Assembly: GCF_003576345.1 (NCBI RefSeq)
Contig: NZ_QWGB01000005.1
Coordinates: 186,001 to 250,000, forward strand
From: Henriciella barbarensis
GTDB taxonomy: Bacteria; Pseudomonadota; Alphaproteobacteria; Caulobacterales; Hyphomonadaceae
DNA length: 64,000 nt
Direction: 5' to 3'
A model generated the notes under the pieces. The model saw only the letters and a program-made list of their open reading frames with translations, did no database searches and was not told the origin of the DNA. Shown here piece by piece: positions 45,954-54,857 of this stretch (the first letter of the stretch is position 1; each line of letters begins with the position of its first letter). A program made the translations under genes and the position numbers.

Positions 45954-47717
45954 CTACATGCGCTCGGGCGCTTCGATGCCGAGAATGGAAAGCCCGGCCT
46001 CAAGCTGCTTGAGCACGGCTTCGCATAGCCCAAGGCGTGAGGCCCTGAGGTCCGCATCGTTTTCGTTCGCAATCGGATGCGCAGCGTAAAGGGCACTAAA
46101 CGCCTGCGCGAGCGAATAGACATGCTCACACAGAATGTGCGGCTGGCGTTTAGCATGAGATTGCTCAAGCGCATTCGCAAACCCGTCGAGCGCAAGTACC
46201 AGTGCGCGTTCGGTATCGCTCTCAATGCGGATTTCACCTGGCGCGTGGCCGGCATCTTTCGCCCGGCGAAGCAGCGATTTGATGCGCACGGTCGCATAGA
46301 GAAGGTATGGGCCTGTCTTGCCTTCGAAGCTGGTAAACCGCTCAAGGTCGAAGACATAATTGGTCGTGCGCACATTCTGCAGGTCGGCAAAGCGCAGCGC
46401 AGCGCGGGCAACGAGCGCCGCGATCCTTGCGCGTTCGTCTTCCCCTATGTCACCCGAAAGGCCTGCCTCACCAATCCGCTTTTCAGCCTCTTCCAGCGCC
46501 ATGCGGTTGAGATCTGCGAGGCGAAGCACGCCGCCCTCGCGTGTCTTGAATGGCTTGCCGTCCGTGCCGTTCACCGTGCCGAAGCCGATATGCTCCATCC
46601 GGTCTTCATCCATGAGCCCTGCCAGGTCGGCGGCGCGGAAGACCTGTTCGAAGTGGAGTGCCTGGCGCTGGTCGACGACATAGAGCATCCGGTCCGGATG
46701 CAGGGTCTCAACCCGGTCAACGACTGTCGCAAGGTCGGTCGCGTGATAGCCAGTGCCGCCGCGCGAATTGATGACCATGAAGGGCGGCATCTCTTTCTTG
46801 TCGCTCTCGCGAGCGACGTCGATGATCCATGCCCCGTCATCCATCTTGGCGAGTCCCTTCTCCTTAAGGTCCTCAACCATACCCGGAATGAGCTGGTCGA
46901 CATCGCTCTCGCCTTTCCAGAGATCGAACTCGACCCCAAGGAATGCGTAATCGATCTTCAGCGCCTCGACAGAGACATTGATGAAGTGGCGCAGCAGGGC
47001 ACGGTAGCCGGGGTGGCCTGCCTGCATCTCTGCCACGGCGAGCTGGCTCGCCTCATTGCGGAGAGGATCAGCCTTCGCCTTGGCCGAGGCCTGCGGATAG
47101 AGGCGGCCAAGATCCTCAATCGTGACCGGCGGCTCTTCGGGATAGGGTCCGGAAAAGTCAGGGCGGAAATAGATGAGATCGGGCTGTTCGGCGAGCAGCT
47201 CTGTAATGAGGTGGCCCATCTGGAGGCCCCAGTCGCCAAGATGCGCATCACCTGTCACATCGTCGCCCAGGAAACGGAAAAGGCGGCAGAGTGTGTCACC
47301 GATGACCGCAGAGCGTAGATGGCCGACATGCATCGGCTTTGCCACGTTAGGGCCGCCAAAATCGAAGATGACCTTCTCAGGAGACGCAACGGCGCCGCCG
47401 CCCGCCTTGTCGTCGGCGCGGACCGCTTCGGCCTGCCTGGACAGGGCAGCGGAGGTTACCTTGATGTTCAGGAAGCCGGGACCTGCAACATCGACGCGCT
47501 CAATCGCATCGTCAACTTGCACTTTCCCGGCAATGGTCGCGGCCAGATCGCGCGGCACGAGTCCCCTCGATTTTGCAGCGCCCATGCAGCCATTGCACTG
47601 GAAGTCGGCAAGCTCTGGCCGGTCCGAACGGCGCACAGCGCCCCAGCGGCTTTCAAAGCCCTCAGCTTCAAATGCCTGTTCGAAAACCTTCGACAGGTGC
47701 GTAACGAGATCCATCAT
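45954..47717 (-). CDS. argS: Arginyl-tRNA synthetase
   Basis: 587 residues, normal length. It charges tRNA-Arg. The HIGH-type motif GGPNVAKPMHVGHLRSAVIG, the KFG-like SFEGKTGPYLLYATVRIKSL region and the C-terminal DALR domain (IANENDADLRASRLGLCEAV) are present. It is followed by a weak hairpin. The upstream lipoprotein gene ends 24 nt before its start and may share its promoter. Confidence 0.98.
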   Translation of the reverse strand: MMDLVTHLSKVFEQAFEAEGFESRWGAVRRSDRPELADFQCNGCMGAAKSRGLVPRDLAATIAGKVQVDDAIERVDVAGPGFLNIKVTSAALSRQAEAVRADDKAGGGAVASPEKVIFDFGGPNVAKPMHVGHLRSAVIGDTLCRLFRFLGDDVTGDAHLGDWGLQMGHLITELLAEQPDLIYFRPDFSGPYPEEPPVTIEDLGRLYPQASAKAKADPLRNEASQLAVAEMQAGHPGYRALLRHFINVSVEALKIDYAFLGVEFDLWKGESDVDQLIPGMVEDLKEKGLAKMDDGAWIIDVARESDKKEMPPFMVINSRGGTGYHATDLATVVDRVETLHPDRMLYVVDQRQALHFEQVFRAADLAGLMDEDRMEHIGFGTVNGTDGKPFKTREGGVLRLADLNRMALEEAEKRIGEAGLSGDIGEDERARIAALVARAALRFADLQNVRTTNYVFDLERFTSFEGKTGPYLLYATVRIKSLLRRAKDAGHAPGEIRIESDTERALVLALDGFANALEQSHAKRQPHILCEHVYSLAQAFSALYAAHPIANENDADLRASRLGLCEAVLKQLEAGLSILGIEAPERM

Positions 47718-47741
47718 GGCCGTTTCCGGAAAAATTTAGTG

Positions 47742-48299
47742 TCAGCTGCCGGCGTCGAGGCGGAAGCGGCGGCCTTCACGGTTGAAGGCGAGCTGCTCAT
47801 CAGTGAGGTCGAAGCCAACGATGACCTCAAAGTTCGAGCCCGAGATGGTTTCATCAGCGCGCGGCACCAGAATGTCCTGAACGACTTCGCGGCGGCCGTC
47901 GATCGTGTTTCCGGCGAAGTTTGCGTCGACCGTGAAGTATTGCTTGGCCAGAACCTTGGAGCTGCGGCGCGTCACCGCGACCCAGTAACGATAGGTATGG
48001 CGGTTCGAGTCCGCCTGCGGGCCCTTGCCGAAAGCAAAGTCGATCTCGACCTCTGCGCGCATCGGCTGGTCGTCCAGATAGCGGCAGACGAGATCGACGC
48101 CGGTGATTTCACCCGTATAGGTGATTTCGTGGAAGGAGTTGGTGTCCCCGGAAAACTCAACAATGCGCGAGGCATCATAAAGCGCGGCGACAGGCGGGCA
48201 CGGGCCCGCATTCTGACGCGAATCCAGCGCCCGCGTGAGAGGGTTGCTTCCGCAAGCCGCGAGCATAAGTCCGGCAGCAAGTACAGCTAGAACGCGCAT
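47742..48299 (-). CDS. Lipoprotein of unknown function
   Basis: 185 residues from ATG 48299; AAGG lies 7 nt upstream, better placed than for ATG 48305. The signal MRVLAVLAAGLMLAAC has lipobox LAAC. The mature part is beta-rich (FAFGKGPQADSNRHTYRYWV, RSSKVLAKQYFTV, ISGSNFEVIVGFDLTDEQ). I recognise no named family. It runs divergently from ispH; argS follows it. Confidence 0.75.
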   Translation of the reverse strand: MRVLAVLAAGLMLAACGSNPLTRALDSRQNAGPCPPVAALYDASRIVEFSGDTNSFHEITYTGEITGVDLVCRYLDDQPMRAEVEIDFAFGKGPQADSNRHTYRYWVAVTRRSSKVLAKQYFTVDANFAGNTIDGRREVVQDILVPRADETISGSNFEVIVGFDLTDEQLAFNREGRRFRLDAGS

Positions 48300-48416
48300 A
48301 ATCATGCCTTGTGGTCTTGGCCTCGCGGGCGAGGCTGTCCATGTAAGTGATGCAGTGTTACCGGGCACCAGCAAATGGCGCAACGCCCCATCTGCGTCGT
48401 GTGCAGGAGGATTTAT

Positions 48417-49367
48417 ATGGACCGCCAAAAACTGCAGATCAGACTCGCCGCCCCGCGCGGCTTCTGTGCAGGCGTCGACAGGGCCATCCAGATTGTCGAG
48501 GAAGCTCTCGGCAAATGGGGCGCGCCTGTCTATGTGCGCCATGAAATCGTGCACAATCAGCATGTCGTCTCGCGGCTCGAATCGCTCGGCGCTGTCTTTG
48601 TCGAAGAACTGGATGAATGCCCGCCCGACCGTCCGGTCGTATTTTCAGCGCATGGCGTGCCCAAGGCCGTGCCGGCCGAGGCAGAGCGGCGCAACATGGT
48701 GTATGTCGATGCAACATGCCCGCTGGTCTCCAAGGTTCACGTCGAGGCCGAACGTCACCACAGGGCTGGCAAGGAAATCGTGCTGATCGGCCATGCGGGA
48801 CACCCCGAAGTCATCGGCACGATGGGACAGCTTCCAGACGGCGCCATCAGCCTGATCGAAACAGAAGAAGACGCGCAGACGTTTGAGCCCAAAGACCCTG
48901 CCAACACCGCCTTTGTCACCCAGACGACCCTGTCGGTCGATGACACGGCCAGCATTGTCGCCATTCTGCAGGACCGCTTCCCGGGCATCGCGACCCCCCA
49001 CAAGGAAGACATCTGCTATGCCACGACCAACCGTCAGGAAGCAGTGAAGGCAATGGCAAAAGGATGTGACCTCTTCCTCGTTATCGGCGCTGAGACCTCC
49101 TCAAACTCCAAGCGGCTCGTTGAGGTTGCCCTGCGGGCCGGGGCGAAGGATTCGCGCCTTGTGGCCAGCGCAGCCGATGTTGACTGGGACTGGTTTGGAG
49201 GCGTCGGAACACTTGGCCTGACGGCGGGCGCGTCGGCGCCAGAGGACCTCGTCCAGGGCCTCATCGCCGCCTGCCGCGCCCGCTTCGATATCGAGGTCGA
49301 GCACGTCACGACAGCGAAAGAGACAGTGACCTTCAAACTCCCGCGCGTGCTGGCCGCCGAAGTCTAG
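48417..49367 (+). CDS. ispH: 4-hydroxy-3-methylbut-2-enyl diphosphate reductase
   Basis: 316 residues from ATG 48417 with AGGAGG upstream. IspH makes IPP and DMAPP in the MEP pathway using a [4Fe-4S] cluster. Cluster ligands: C17 in [10 protein letters not shown], a Cys in [14 protein letters not shown] and one in [11 protein letters not shown]. The histidines of the [21 protein letters not shown] region and the TSSNSKRL motif are also present. Adjacent to purB, which begins 60 bp downstream. Confidence 0.98.
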   Translation: MDRQKLQIRLAAPRGFCAGVDRAIQIVEEALGKWGAPVYVRHEIVHNQHVVSRLESLGAVFVEELDECPPDRPVVFSAHGVPKAVPAEAERRNMVYVDATCPLVSKVHVEAERHHRAGKEIVLIGHAGHPEVIGTMGQLPDGAISLIETEEDAQTFEPKDPANTAFVTQTTLSVDDTASIVAILQDRFPGIATPHKEDICYATTNRQEAVKAMAKGCDLFLVIGAETSSNSKRLVEVALRAGAKDSRLVASAADVDWDWFGGVGTLGLTAGASAPEDLVQGLIAACRARFDIEVEHVTTAKETVTFKLPRVLAAEV

Positions 49368-49427
49368 GGCTTGCGACTCTCGCCCGCGCGCGTAGAACCC
49401 GCGCCATAAGCGCGAGAGAGGCCCCAA

Positions 49428-50720
49428 ATGATTGAACGCTATGCCCGCCCCGAGATGACCGCGATCTGGTCGCCTGAAAGCAAGTACGGCATCTGGCTGG
49501 AGATCGAGACACTCGCCGCCGAAGCCATGGAAGAGCTGGGCCAGATCCCGGCAGGCACCTCAAAAGCTGTTCGCGACAAGGCAAACTTCGAAGTCGCCCG
49601 CATCGACGAGATCGAAGCAGAGGTAAAGCACGACGTCATCGCTTTCCTGACCAATGTCGCCGAACATGTCGGCGAACCGGCGCGTTTCCTTCACAAGGGC
49701 ATGACATCATCCGACGTGCTCGACACCTGTCTCAATGTGCAGCTGGTACGCGCATCTGACCTGCTACTGACCGGCATGGACCGGGTTCTGGCGGCGCTGA
49801 AAAAGCGCGCCGAAGAGCACAAGTACACACCGAAGATTGGCCGCAGCCACGGCATCCACGCGGAGCCAACAACGTTCGGCGTCACGCTCGCCACCTTCTA
49901 TGCAGAGTTCGCGCGTGGCCGGGAGCGCCTCGTCGCCGCGCGCAAGGAAGTCGCGACCTGCGCCATTTCCGGCGCTGTCGGCACGTTCGCCAATATCGAC
50001 CCGCGCGTCGAGGAACATGTCGCAGAGAAGCTCGGCCTCGCCGCAGAGCCTGTCTCGACGCAGGTCATTCCGCGCGACCGCCATGCCGTGTTCTTCGCCA
50101 CGCTTGGCGTGATCGCCTCATCGGTAGAGCGTCTTGCGACCGAGATCCGCCACCTGCAGCGCACTGAAGTCCTGGAAGCCGAGGAGTTCTTCTCCAAGGG
50201 CCAGAAAGGTTCGAGCGCCATGCCGCACAAGCGCAACCCGGTGCTAACAGAAAACCTGACGGGCCTCGCCCGCCTGATCCGCTCTGCGGTGACGCCTGCT
50301 CTCGAAAACGTCGCCCTCTGGCATGAGCGTGATATTTCCCACTCGTCGGTCGAGCGCGGCATTGGCCCGGATGCGACGATCCATATGGATTTCGCGCTGC
50401 ACCGCCTTGCCGGCGTTGTCGAGAACCTGTTGATCTACCCAGACCGCATGATGTCCAACATGATGCGTCTCGGCGGCCTTCACAATTCACAACGCGTGCT
50501 GCTCGCCTTGGTCGAGGCCGGTGTCAGCCGTGAGGATTCCTACCGTCTCGTCCAGCGCAATGCGATGCGCACCTGGGCCGGTGAAGGGGCGTTCCTCGAC
50601 TTTCTGAAAGCCGACGAAGAGGTCTCTTCGAAGCTGAGCGATGCTGAGCTCGAAGCGCTGTTCGATCTCGACTACCACTTCAAGCGCGTCGACCTGATCT
50701 TCGACCGGGTGTTCAACTAG
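49428..50720 (+). CDS. purB: Adenylosuccinate lyase
   Basis: 430 residues. It catalyses two steps of purine synthesis (SAICAR to AICAR, adenylosuccinate to AMP). Motifs: the fumarase-superfamily signature GSSAMPHKRNPVLTENLTGL, TSSDVLDTCLNVQL and IGRSHGIHAEPTTFG. The short N-terminus MIERYARPEMTAIWSPESKY is that of the PurB type rather than fumarase. A strong bidirectional terminator follows. Confidence 0.97.
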   Translation: MIERYARPEMTAIWSPESKYGIWLEIETLAAEAMEELGQIPAGTSKAVRDKANFEVARIDEIEAEVKHDVIAFLTNVAEHVGEPARFLHKGMTSSDVLDTCLNVQLVRASDLLLTGMDRVLAALKKRAEEHKYTPKIGRSHGIHAEPTTFGVTLATFYAEFARGRERLVAARKEVATCAISGAVGTFANIDPRVEEHVAEKLGLAAEPVSTQVIPRDRHAVFFATLGVIASSVERLATEIRHLQRTEVLEAEEFFSKGQKGSSAMPHKRNPVLTENLTGLARLIRSAVTPALENVALWHERDISHSSVERGIGPDATIHMDFALHRLAGVVENLLIYPDRMMSNMMRLGGLHNSQRVLLALVEAGVSREDSYRLVQRNAMRTWAGEGAFLDFLKADEEVSSKLSDAELEALFDLDYHFKRVDLIFDRVFN

Positions 50721-50743
50721 GCCGCTAGCTTCACGCAACAGAC

Positions 50744-50778
50744 AAAAAGCCCTCATCGGATGATGAGGGCTTTTTTTG
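50744..50778 (+). terminator. Strong intrinsic terminator after purB
   Basis: AAAAAGCCCTCATC (50744-50757) pairs with GATGAGGGC(TTTTT), then a run of seven T. It also lies at the end of the leftward AGCS gene, so it can serve both directions. Confidence 0.9.
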
Positions 50779-50780
50779 GC

Positions 50781-52229
50781 TTACGTTTGTTCTGTATCCG
50801 CGGGCCCGCCGGGGCGCTCGGTCAGCTGCCAGGCCGACTTGTCGATATTGAGATCGCTAAACTTGTCCGGATCGAAGATCGGCACTTTCACACCGGCTTT
50901 CCGCTGAGCGTCAAAGTCTCTCATGATCCGCAAGCCGATCGGGAAGAGCAGAGCGACCGCGAACAGGTTCACCATCGCCAGAAGGCCCATGGTAACGTCG
51001 CTGAAGCTCAGAACGTCGGCAAGCTGGATCGTCGAACCAAGCAGCACAAAGCCGATTACCATGAAGCGGTAGACATAGACCGCGATCATGTTGTCCGGGA
51101 TGTAATAGTCGACCGCGTTCTCACCGAGATAGTAGGAGTACATGATCGACGAGAAGGCGAAGAGAAACAGCGCGAAGGCGATGAAATACTCTGCCCAACC
51201 GCCAACGTGATCAGCGAGCGCGAGCTGGGTCAGCACGCCCTGAACATCGTCATCCACACCGATATAAGACTGGGCGGAAAGGATGATGATCAGCGCCGTC
51301 ACCGTGCACATGATGATCGTGTCGATGAAGACGGAGAGCGACTGGACCATGCCTTGCTGGGCGGGGTGTTCGACATAAGCCGCCGCGGCCACATTTGGTG
51401 CAGAACCGAGGCCGGCTTCATTAGAGAAAAGCCCACGATTGACACCCATCATGATTGCCCCGCCAATGCCGCCCGCAACCGCTTCATTGAAGCCAAAGGC
51501 GCTCACCACGATGGTTGAGAGCGCGCCCGGGATCTGCGGAATGTGCGTCAGCAACACATAAAGGCCGATCAGCGCATAGAAGACAGCCATGACCGGCACA
51601 ATGATTTCGGCAACGCTGGCGATCCGGCGCACGCCGCCAAAGATCACAAGACTGACCACGACGCCAAGACCGATACCCGACCAGAGACGCGGCGCGCCGA
51701 AAGCTGAATCAATCGAGCTTGTGGTTGCGAAACTCTGGAAGCAGATGAACGCAAAGCCGAAAGTGACGAGCAGAAGCAGCGAATAGACAAAGCCGAGAAC
51801 AGGGCCCGCCTTGCCAAGCTTTTTGCTGAGACCGTGTTTGATGTAATAGGCCGGCCCACCCCGGAAATCGCCATTCGGTTCTTTCTGCTTGTAGACCTGC
51901 GCGAGCGTACATTCGAAATAGCTGGTCGCCATGCCAACAAGGCCGACAATCCACATCCAGAAGATGGCGCCCGGTCCGCCTAGCGCAAGCGCAGCGGCCA
52001 CACCGGCGATATTACCGCCGCCGACACGGCCTGCGACTGACAATGCCAGAGCCTGAAAGGATGACGGTTGGTCCGTTTCGTGCTGGAAGCCTTGTCCAAG
52101 GACGGAAAACATGGACCCGAAAAGCCTGAACTGTACCCCTCTGGACCAGATGGTAAAAATGAGACCCAGTGGAATGAGAACGGCAATGAGAATCTTGCCA
52201 TTGATGAGGTCGTTCAGAAAATCCAGCAT
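50781..52229 (-). CDS. Sodium/alanine symporter family protein (AGCS)
   Basis: 482 residues with about 11 membrane segments. Family signatures: ALSVAGRVGGGNIAGVAAAL (substrate/Na+ site), GGPAYYIKHGL and SNEAGLGSAPN. AGCS proteins take up alanine or glycine with Na+. The start at ATG 52229 is normal. Convergent with purB and divergent from the thioredoxin-like gene 58 bp away. Confidence 0.95.
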   Translation of the reverse strand: MLDFLNDLINGKILIAVLIPLGLIFTIWSRGVQFRLFGSMFSVLGQGFQHETDQPSSFQALALSVAGRVGGGNIAGVAAALALGGPGAIFWMWIVGLVGMATSYFECTLAQVYKQKEPNGDFRGGPAYYIKHGLSKKLGKAGPVLGFVYSLLLLVTFGFAFICFQSFATTSSIDSAFGAPRLWSGIGLGVVVSLVIFGGVRRIASVAEIIVPVMAVFYALIGLYVLLTHIPQIPGALSTIVVSAFGFNEAVAGGIGGAIMMGVNRGLFSNEAGLGSAPNVAAAAYVEHPAQQGMVQSLSVFIDTIIMCTVTALIIILSAQSYIGVDDDVQGVLTQLALADHVGGWAEYFIAFALFLFAFSSIMYSYYLGENAVDYYIPDNMIAVYVYRFMVIGFVLLGSTIQLADVLSFSDVTMGLLAMVNLFAVALLFPIGLRIMRDFDAQRKAGVKVPIFDPDKFSDLNIDKSAWQLTERPGGPADTEQT

Positions 52230-52287
52230 GCTCGCCCTGTTATCGTTATTACAGTCTCGTCATAGACAGCTGCGTCGCTTGTTACAA

Positions 52288-52764
52288 ATGGCCAGCCCAG
52301 CGAAATTTATCGCTGCGTTTTTGTTCATCCCGGTCTGCACAAGTGCCGGGCAGGCCCCTGTCAAAGTGGTCAATCTGACAGCCGACTGGTGCGTGTCCTG
52401 CCGTGTCTTTGAACCAAAGCTCAGCCGTGCCCTGGAAAGTGTCACCGGCGAGCAAGTGGAACTGGTCACGATTGACCTGACGCATCTCCGGTCCGGGGCC
52501 GACAGCCGCCAGGCCACGATTGATGCGTCGAAGGCCCTGCTTCGATTTCATAAAGCCGATTATATCTGGGACTGGTATGGTGGCTACACAGGTATGGCGA
52601 TCATGATCGCGTCTGACACGGGCGAACCAATTAGCTGTGTCGACAAGCGTCACAGCGTCGAGATGATCGAGAACCGGCTCGCGCTTGCGGAGGTGCTGGC
52701 CACGCGCGCCGCCCCCGGCCGCCGGCGGCCTGATGGCGCAGACTGCCCCGCGCCGCTGCGCTGA
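52288..52764 (+). CDS. Exported thioredoxin-like protein
   Basis: 158 residues from ATG 52288; no obvious ribosome site, and further starts upstream would run into the AGCS gene. A signal sequence ends near TSAGQ. The redox motif is WCVSC in NLTADWCVSCRVFEP, as in the DsbD-gamma/periplasmic thioredoxin group. A second Cys (ISCVDKR) lies in the C-terminal half. Presumably active in the periplasm on protein thiols; the partner is unknown. The next gene is a penicillin-binding protein 116 bp on. Confidence 0.8.
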   Translation: MASPAKFIAAFLFIPVCTSAGQAPVKVVNLTADWCVSCRVFEPKLSRALESVTGEQVELVTIDLTHLRSGADSRQATIDASKALLRFHKADYIWDWYGGYTGMAIMIASDTGEPISCVDKRHSVEMIENRLALAEVLATRAAPGRRRPDGADCPAPLR

Positions 52765-52880
52765 TTTTGCAACGTATTGCGGGTGTCCGCATTTCTGACA
52801 TTCATTCCGCCTTCACCCTGCCTAATTTAAAGCCATGATGCGCTGGCAATCTCGCCCGCTACTTCGAGGGAAGGACCTAC

Positions 52881-54854
52881 TTGGCCGGCAAATCGAACTT
52901 CGGATCGCCAGGGGATCGCCCGCCGACCTATGACGGTCGCGAGCGCAGTTCCGGACGCGGCTTTCTTGCAGGCCGCCCGATCCTGACATGGGGTCTGGTG
53001 ATCGCCTTCGCCCTTATGGTCATCACCCTGCTGGCGGGCTGGATCTATGTACAGAGCCTCTATCGCGGGATACCAAGCCTACCCACAACAGAACAGCTCT
53101 GGGCAAAGGGACGCGAACAGGCCATCGAGTTTGTTGACCGCGACGGCGACACGATCGCCATTCGCGGCCCCCGCTATGGCCGTGCCGTACGCGTCGAGGA
53201 GTTGCCGCCGCACGTTGCACAAGCCTTCATCGCGGCCGAAGACAAACGTTTTTACGAACATAATGGCGCCGATACGCAGGCCATCATCCGGGCGGCCTGG
53301 GCAAACTTCACCTCTGGCGAAACCGTGTCCGGCGCGTCCACGATTACCCAACAGCTGATCAAGAACCTCGTCCTGACCCCGGAACAGACGCTTCGCAGGA
53401 AGGCGCAGGAAGTACGCCTCGCCCGCGAACTCGAAGAGCGTCTGTCCAAGGATGAGATCCTCGAGCTTTATCTCAACCGTATCTATTTCGGTGCTGGCTT
53501 CTACGGCCTTGGTGCCGCCTCCAGGTTCTATTTCGGCAAGGCACCTGAAGACCTGACCGTCGGCGAAGCATCGCTGCTCGCCACGCTGCCACAGGCCCCG
53601 TCGCGTCTCGCCCTGACAAACAACATGCCGGACGCAAAACAGCGTCAGGGCTATGTCCTGCGTGAAATGGTGGCCGGTGGCTTCCTGACAGAATCGCAAG
53701 CGGCCCGTGCTGGTAGCGAAGAGGTGGAACTAGCAGAGCCGCCCGCCCGCGACCCGCAGTTTGGCTATGCCCTCGACACCGCTACGGAACGGGTCAATGA
53801 GATCCTGCCCAGCCTTCCGGGCGACCTTGTCGTAACGCTTACCATTGATGCCAGCCTTCAGGCCCGGATCAATGACGCCTTCGACAAGCGCATGGAGGAA
53901 GAAGGCGCCAGCCAGAATGCTGGCCAGGCCGCTGGTATTCTCATGGACGAAAAAGGCCGCATCCTCGCCATGTATGGCGGGGTCGATTACACCGAGAACC
54001 AGTTCAACCGGGCCACGCAGGCACGCCGACAGCCGGGGTCTTCCTTCAAACCATTCGTGTTCGCCGCCGCCATCCGGCAAGGGCTGACGCCTTACGATGT
54101 GCGCCGCGACCAGCCGACCACGATCGATGGCTGGTCGCCGCAGAACTATTCGCGCAACTATGCCGGGCCGATGACGCTGACCGAAGCGCTTCAGGATTCA
54201 GTCAACACAATCGCCGCGCAGCTTGGCCAGGAAATCGGTGAGGAGAATATCATCTCTCTCATCAAATCGTTGGGCGTAAGCGGTGAATTCCAGCCCTTTC
54301 CATCGATCGCACTCGGCAGCCAGGGGATGAGCCTTCGCGACCTGGTGCGCGCCTATGGCGCCTTCATGACTGGTGGCACGCGCGTGGATCCCCACATTAT
54401 CGAGCGCATTTCAAACTCGCGGGGCGATGTTCTTTATGAGCGTCCTGCCTATGATCCACAGCGGGTAATGAACCAACGTGATGCTGAAACCATGGTGGCC
54501 ATGATGGAACGCGTCATCACCGATGGGACCGGCAAACGCGCCCAGCTCGACGGTTGGCAGACGGCGGGCAAGACCGGGACCAGTCAGGATTGGCGCGATG
54601 CGTGGTTTGTCGGTTTTTCGGCAGCAAGGCTCGGCGGTGTCTGGGTCGGTAATGACGACGACACACCGATGAGCCGTGTCACAGGCGGGGGCCTTCCGGC
54701 AACGCTCTGGCACGACATGATGGTGATCGCTCACGATGAGCTCGAACCCAAGCCGTTGGCAGGTGCGGGCTCGCTGGTGACGCTGTCGCCCCAGACGCGC
54801 CGGCGGATCGCTTTCTACCGCGATGTCGGCGCGGCCTTCTCGGCAACGCAGTAG
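52881..54854 (+). CDS. Class A penicillin-binding protein (glycosyltransferase plus transpeptidase)
   Basis: 657 residues from a TTG at 52881, supported by GGGAAGGA about 6 nt before it. It makes peptidoglycan strands and cross-links. One N-terminal membrane helix (about 35-60), glycosyltransferase domain with E120 in FIAAEDKRFYEHNG and the SGASTITQQLIKNL motif, then the transpeptidase domain with S387-x-x-K390 (QPGSSFKPF), SVN, and K564-T-G (TAGKTGTSQD). Resembles PBP1a/MrcA but is shorter. No neighbour suggests a special role. Confidence 0.96.
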   Translation: MAGKSNFGSPGDRPPTYDGRERSSGRGFLAGRPILTWGLVIAFALMVITLLAGWIYVQSLYRGIPSLPTTEQLWAKGREQAIEFVDRDGDTIAIRGPRYGRAVRVEELPPHVAQAFIAAEDKRFYEHNGADTQAIIRAAWANFTSGETVSGASTITQQLIKNLVLTPEQTLRRKAQEVRLARELEERLSKDEILELYLNRIYFGAGFYGLGAASRFYFGKAPEDLTVGEASLLATLPQAPSRLALTNNMPDAKQRQGYVLREMVAGGFLTESQAARAGSEEVELAEPPARDPQFGYALDTATERVNEILPSLPGDLVVTLTIDASLQARINDAFDKRMEEEGASQNAGQAAGILMDEKGRILAMYGGVDYTENQFNRATQARRQPGSSFKPFVFAAAIRQGLTPYDVRRDQPTTIDGWSPQNYSRNYAGPMTLTEALQDSVNTIAAQLGQEIGEENIISLIKSLGVSGEFQPFPSIALGSQGMSLRDLVRAYGAFMTGGTRVDPHIIERISNSRGDVLYERPAYDPQRVMNQRDAETMVAMMERVITDGTGKRAQLDGWQTAGKTGTSQDWRDAWFVGFSAARLGGVWVGNDDDTPMSRVTGGGLPATLWHDMMVIAHDELEPKPLAGAGSLVTLSPQTRRRIAFYRDVGAAFSATQ

Positions 54855-54857
54855 CGT

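Noticed and set aside
46077-47318. A 413-codon frame opposite argS, and a similar 390-codon frame opposite the glycosyltransferase at 60253-61425
   Set aside because: Both lie wholly over well-identified genes and have low-complexity, charged or Arg/His-rich translations typical of shadow frames.
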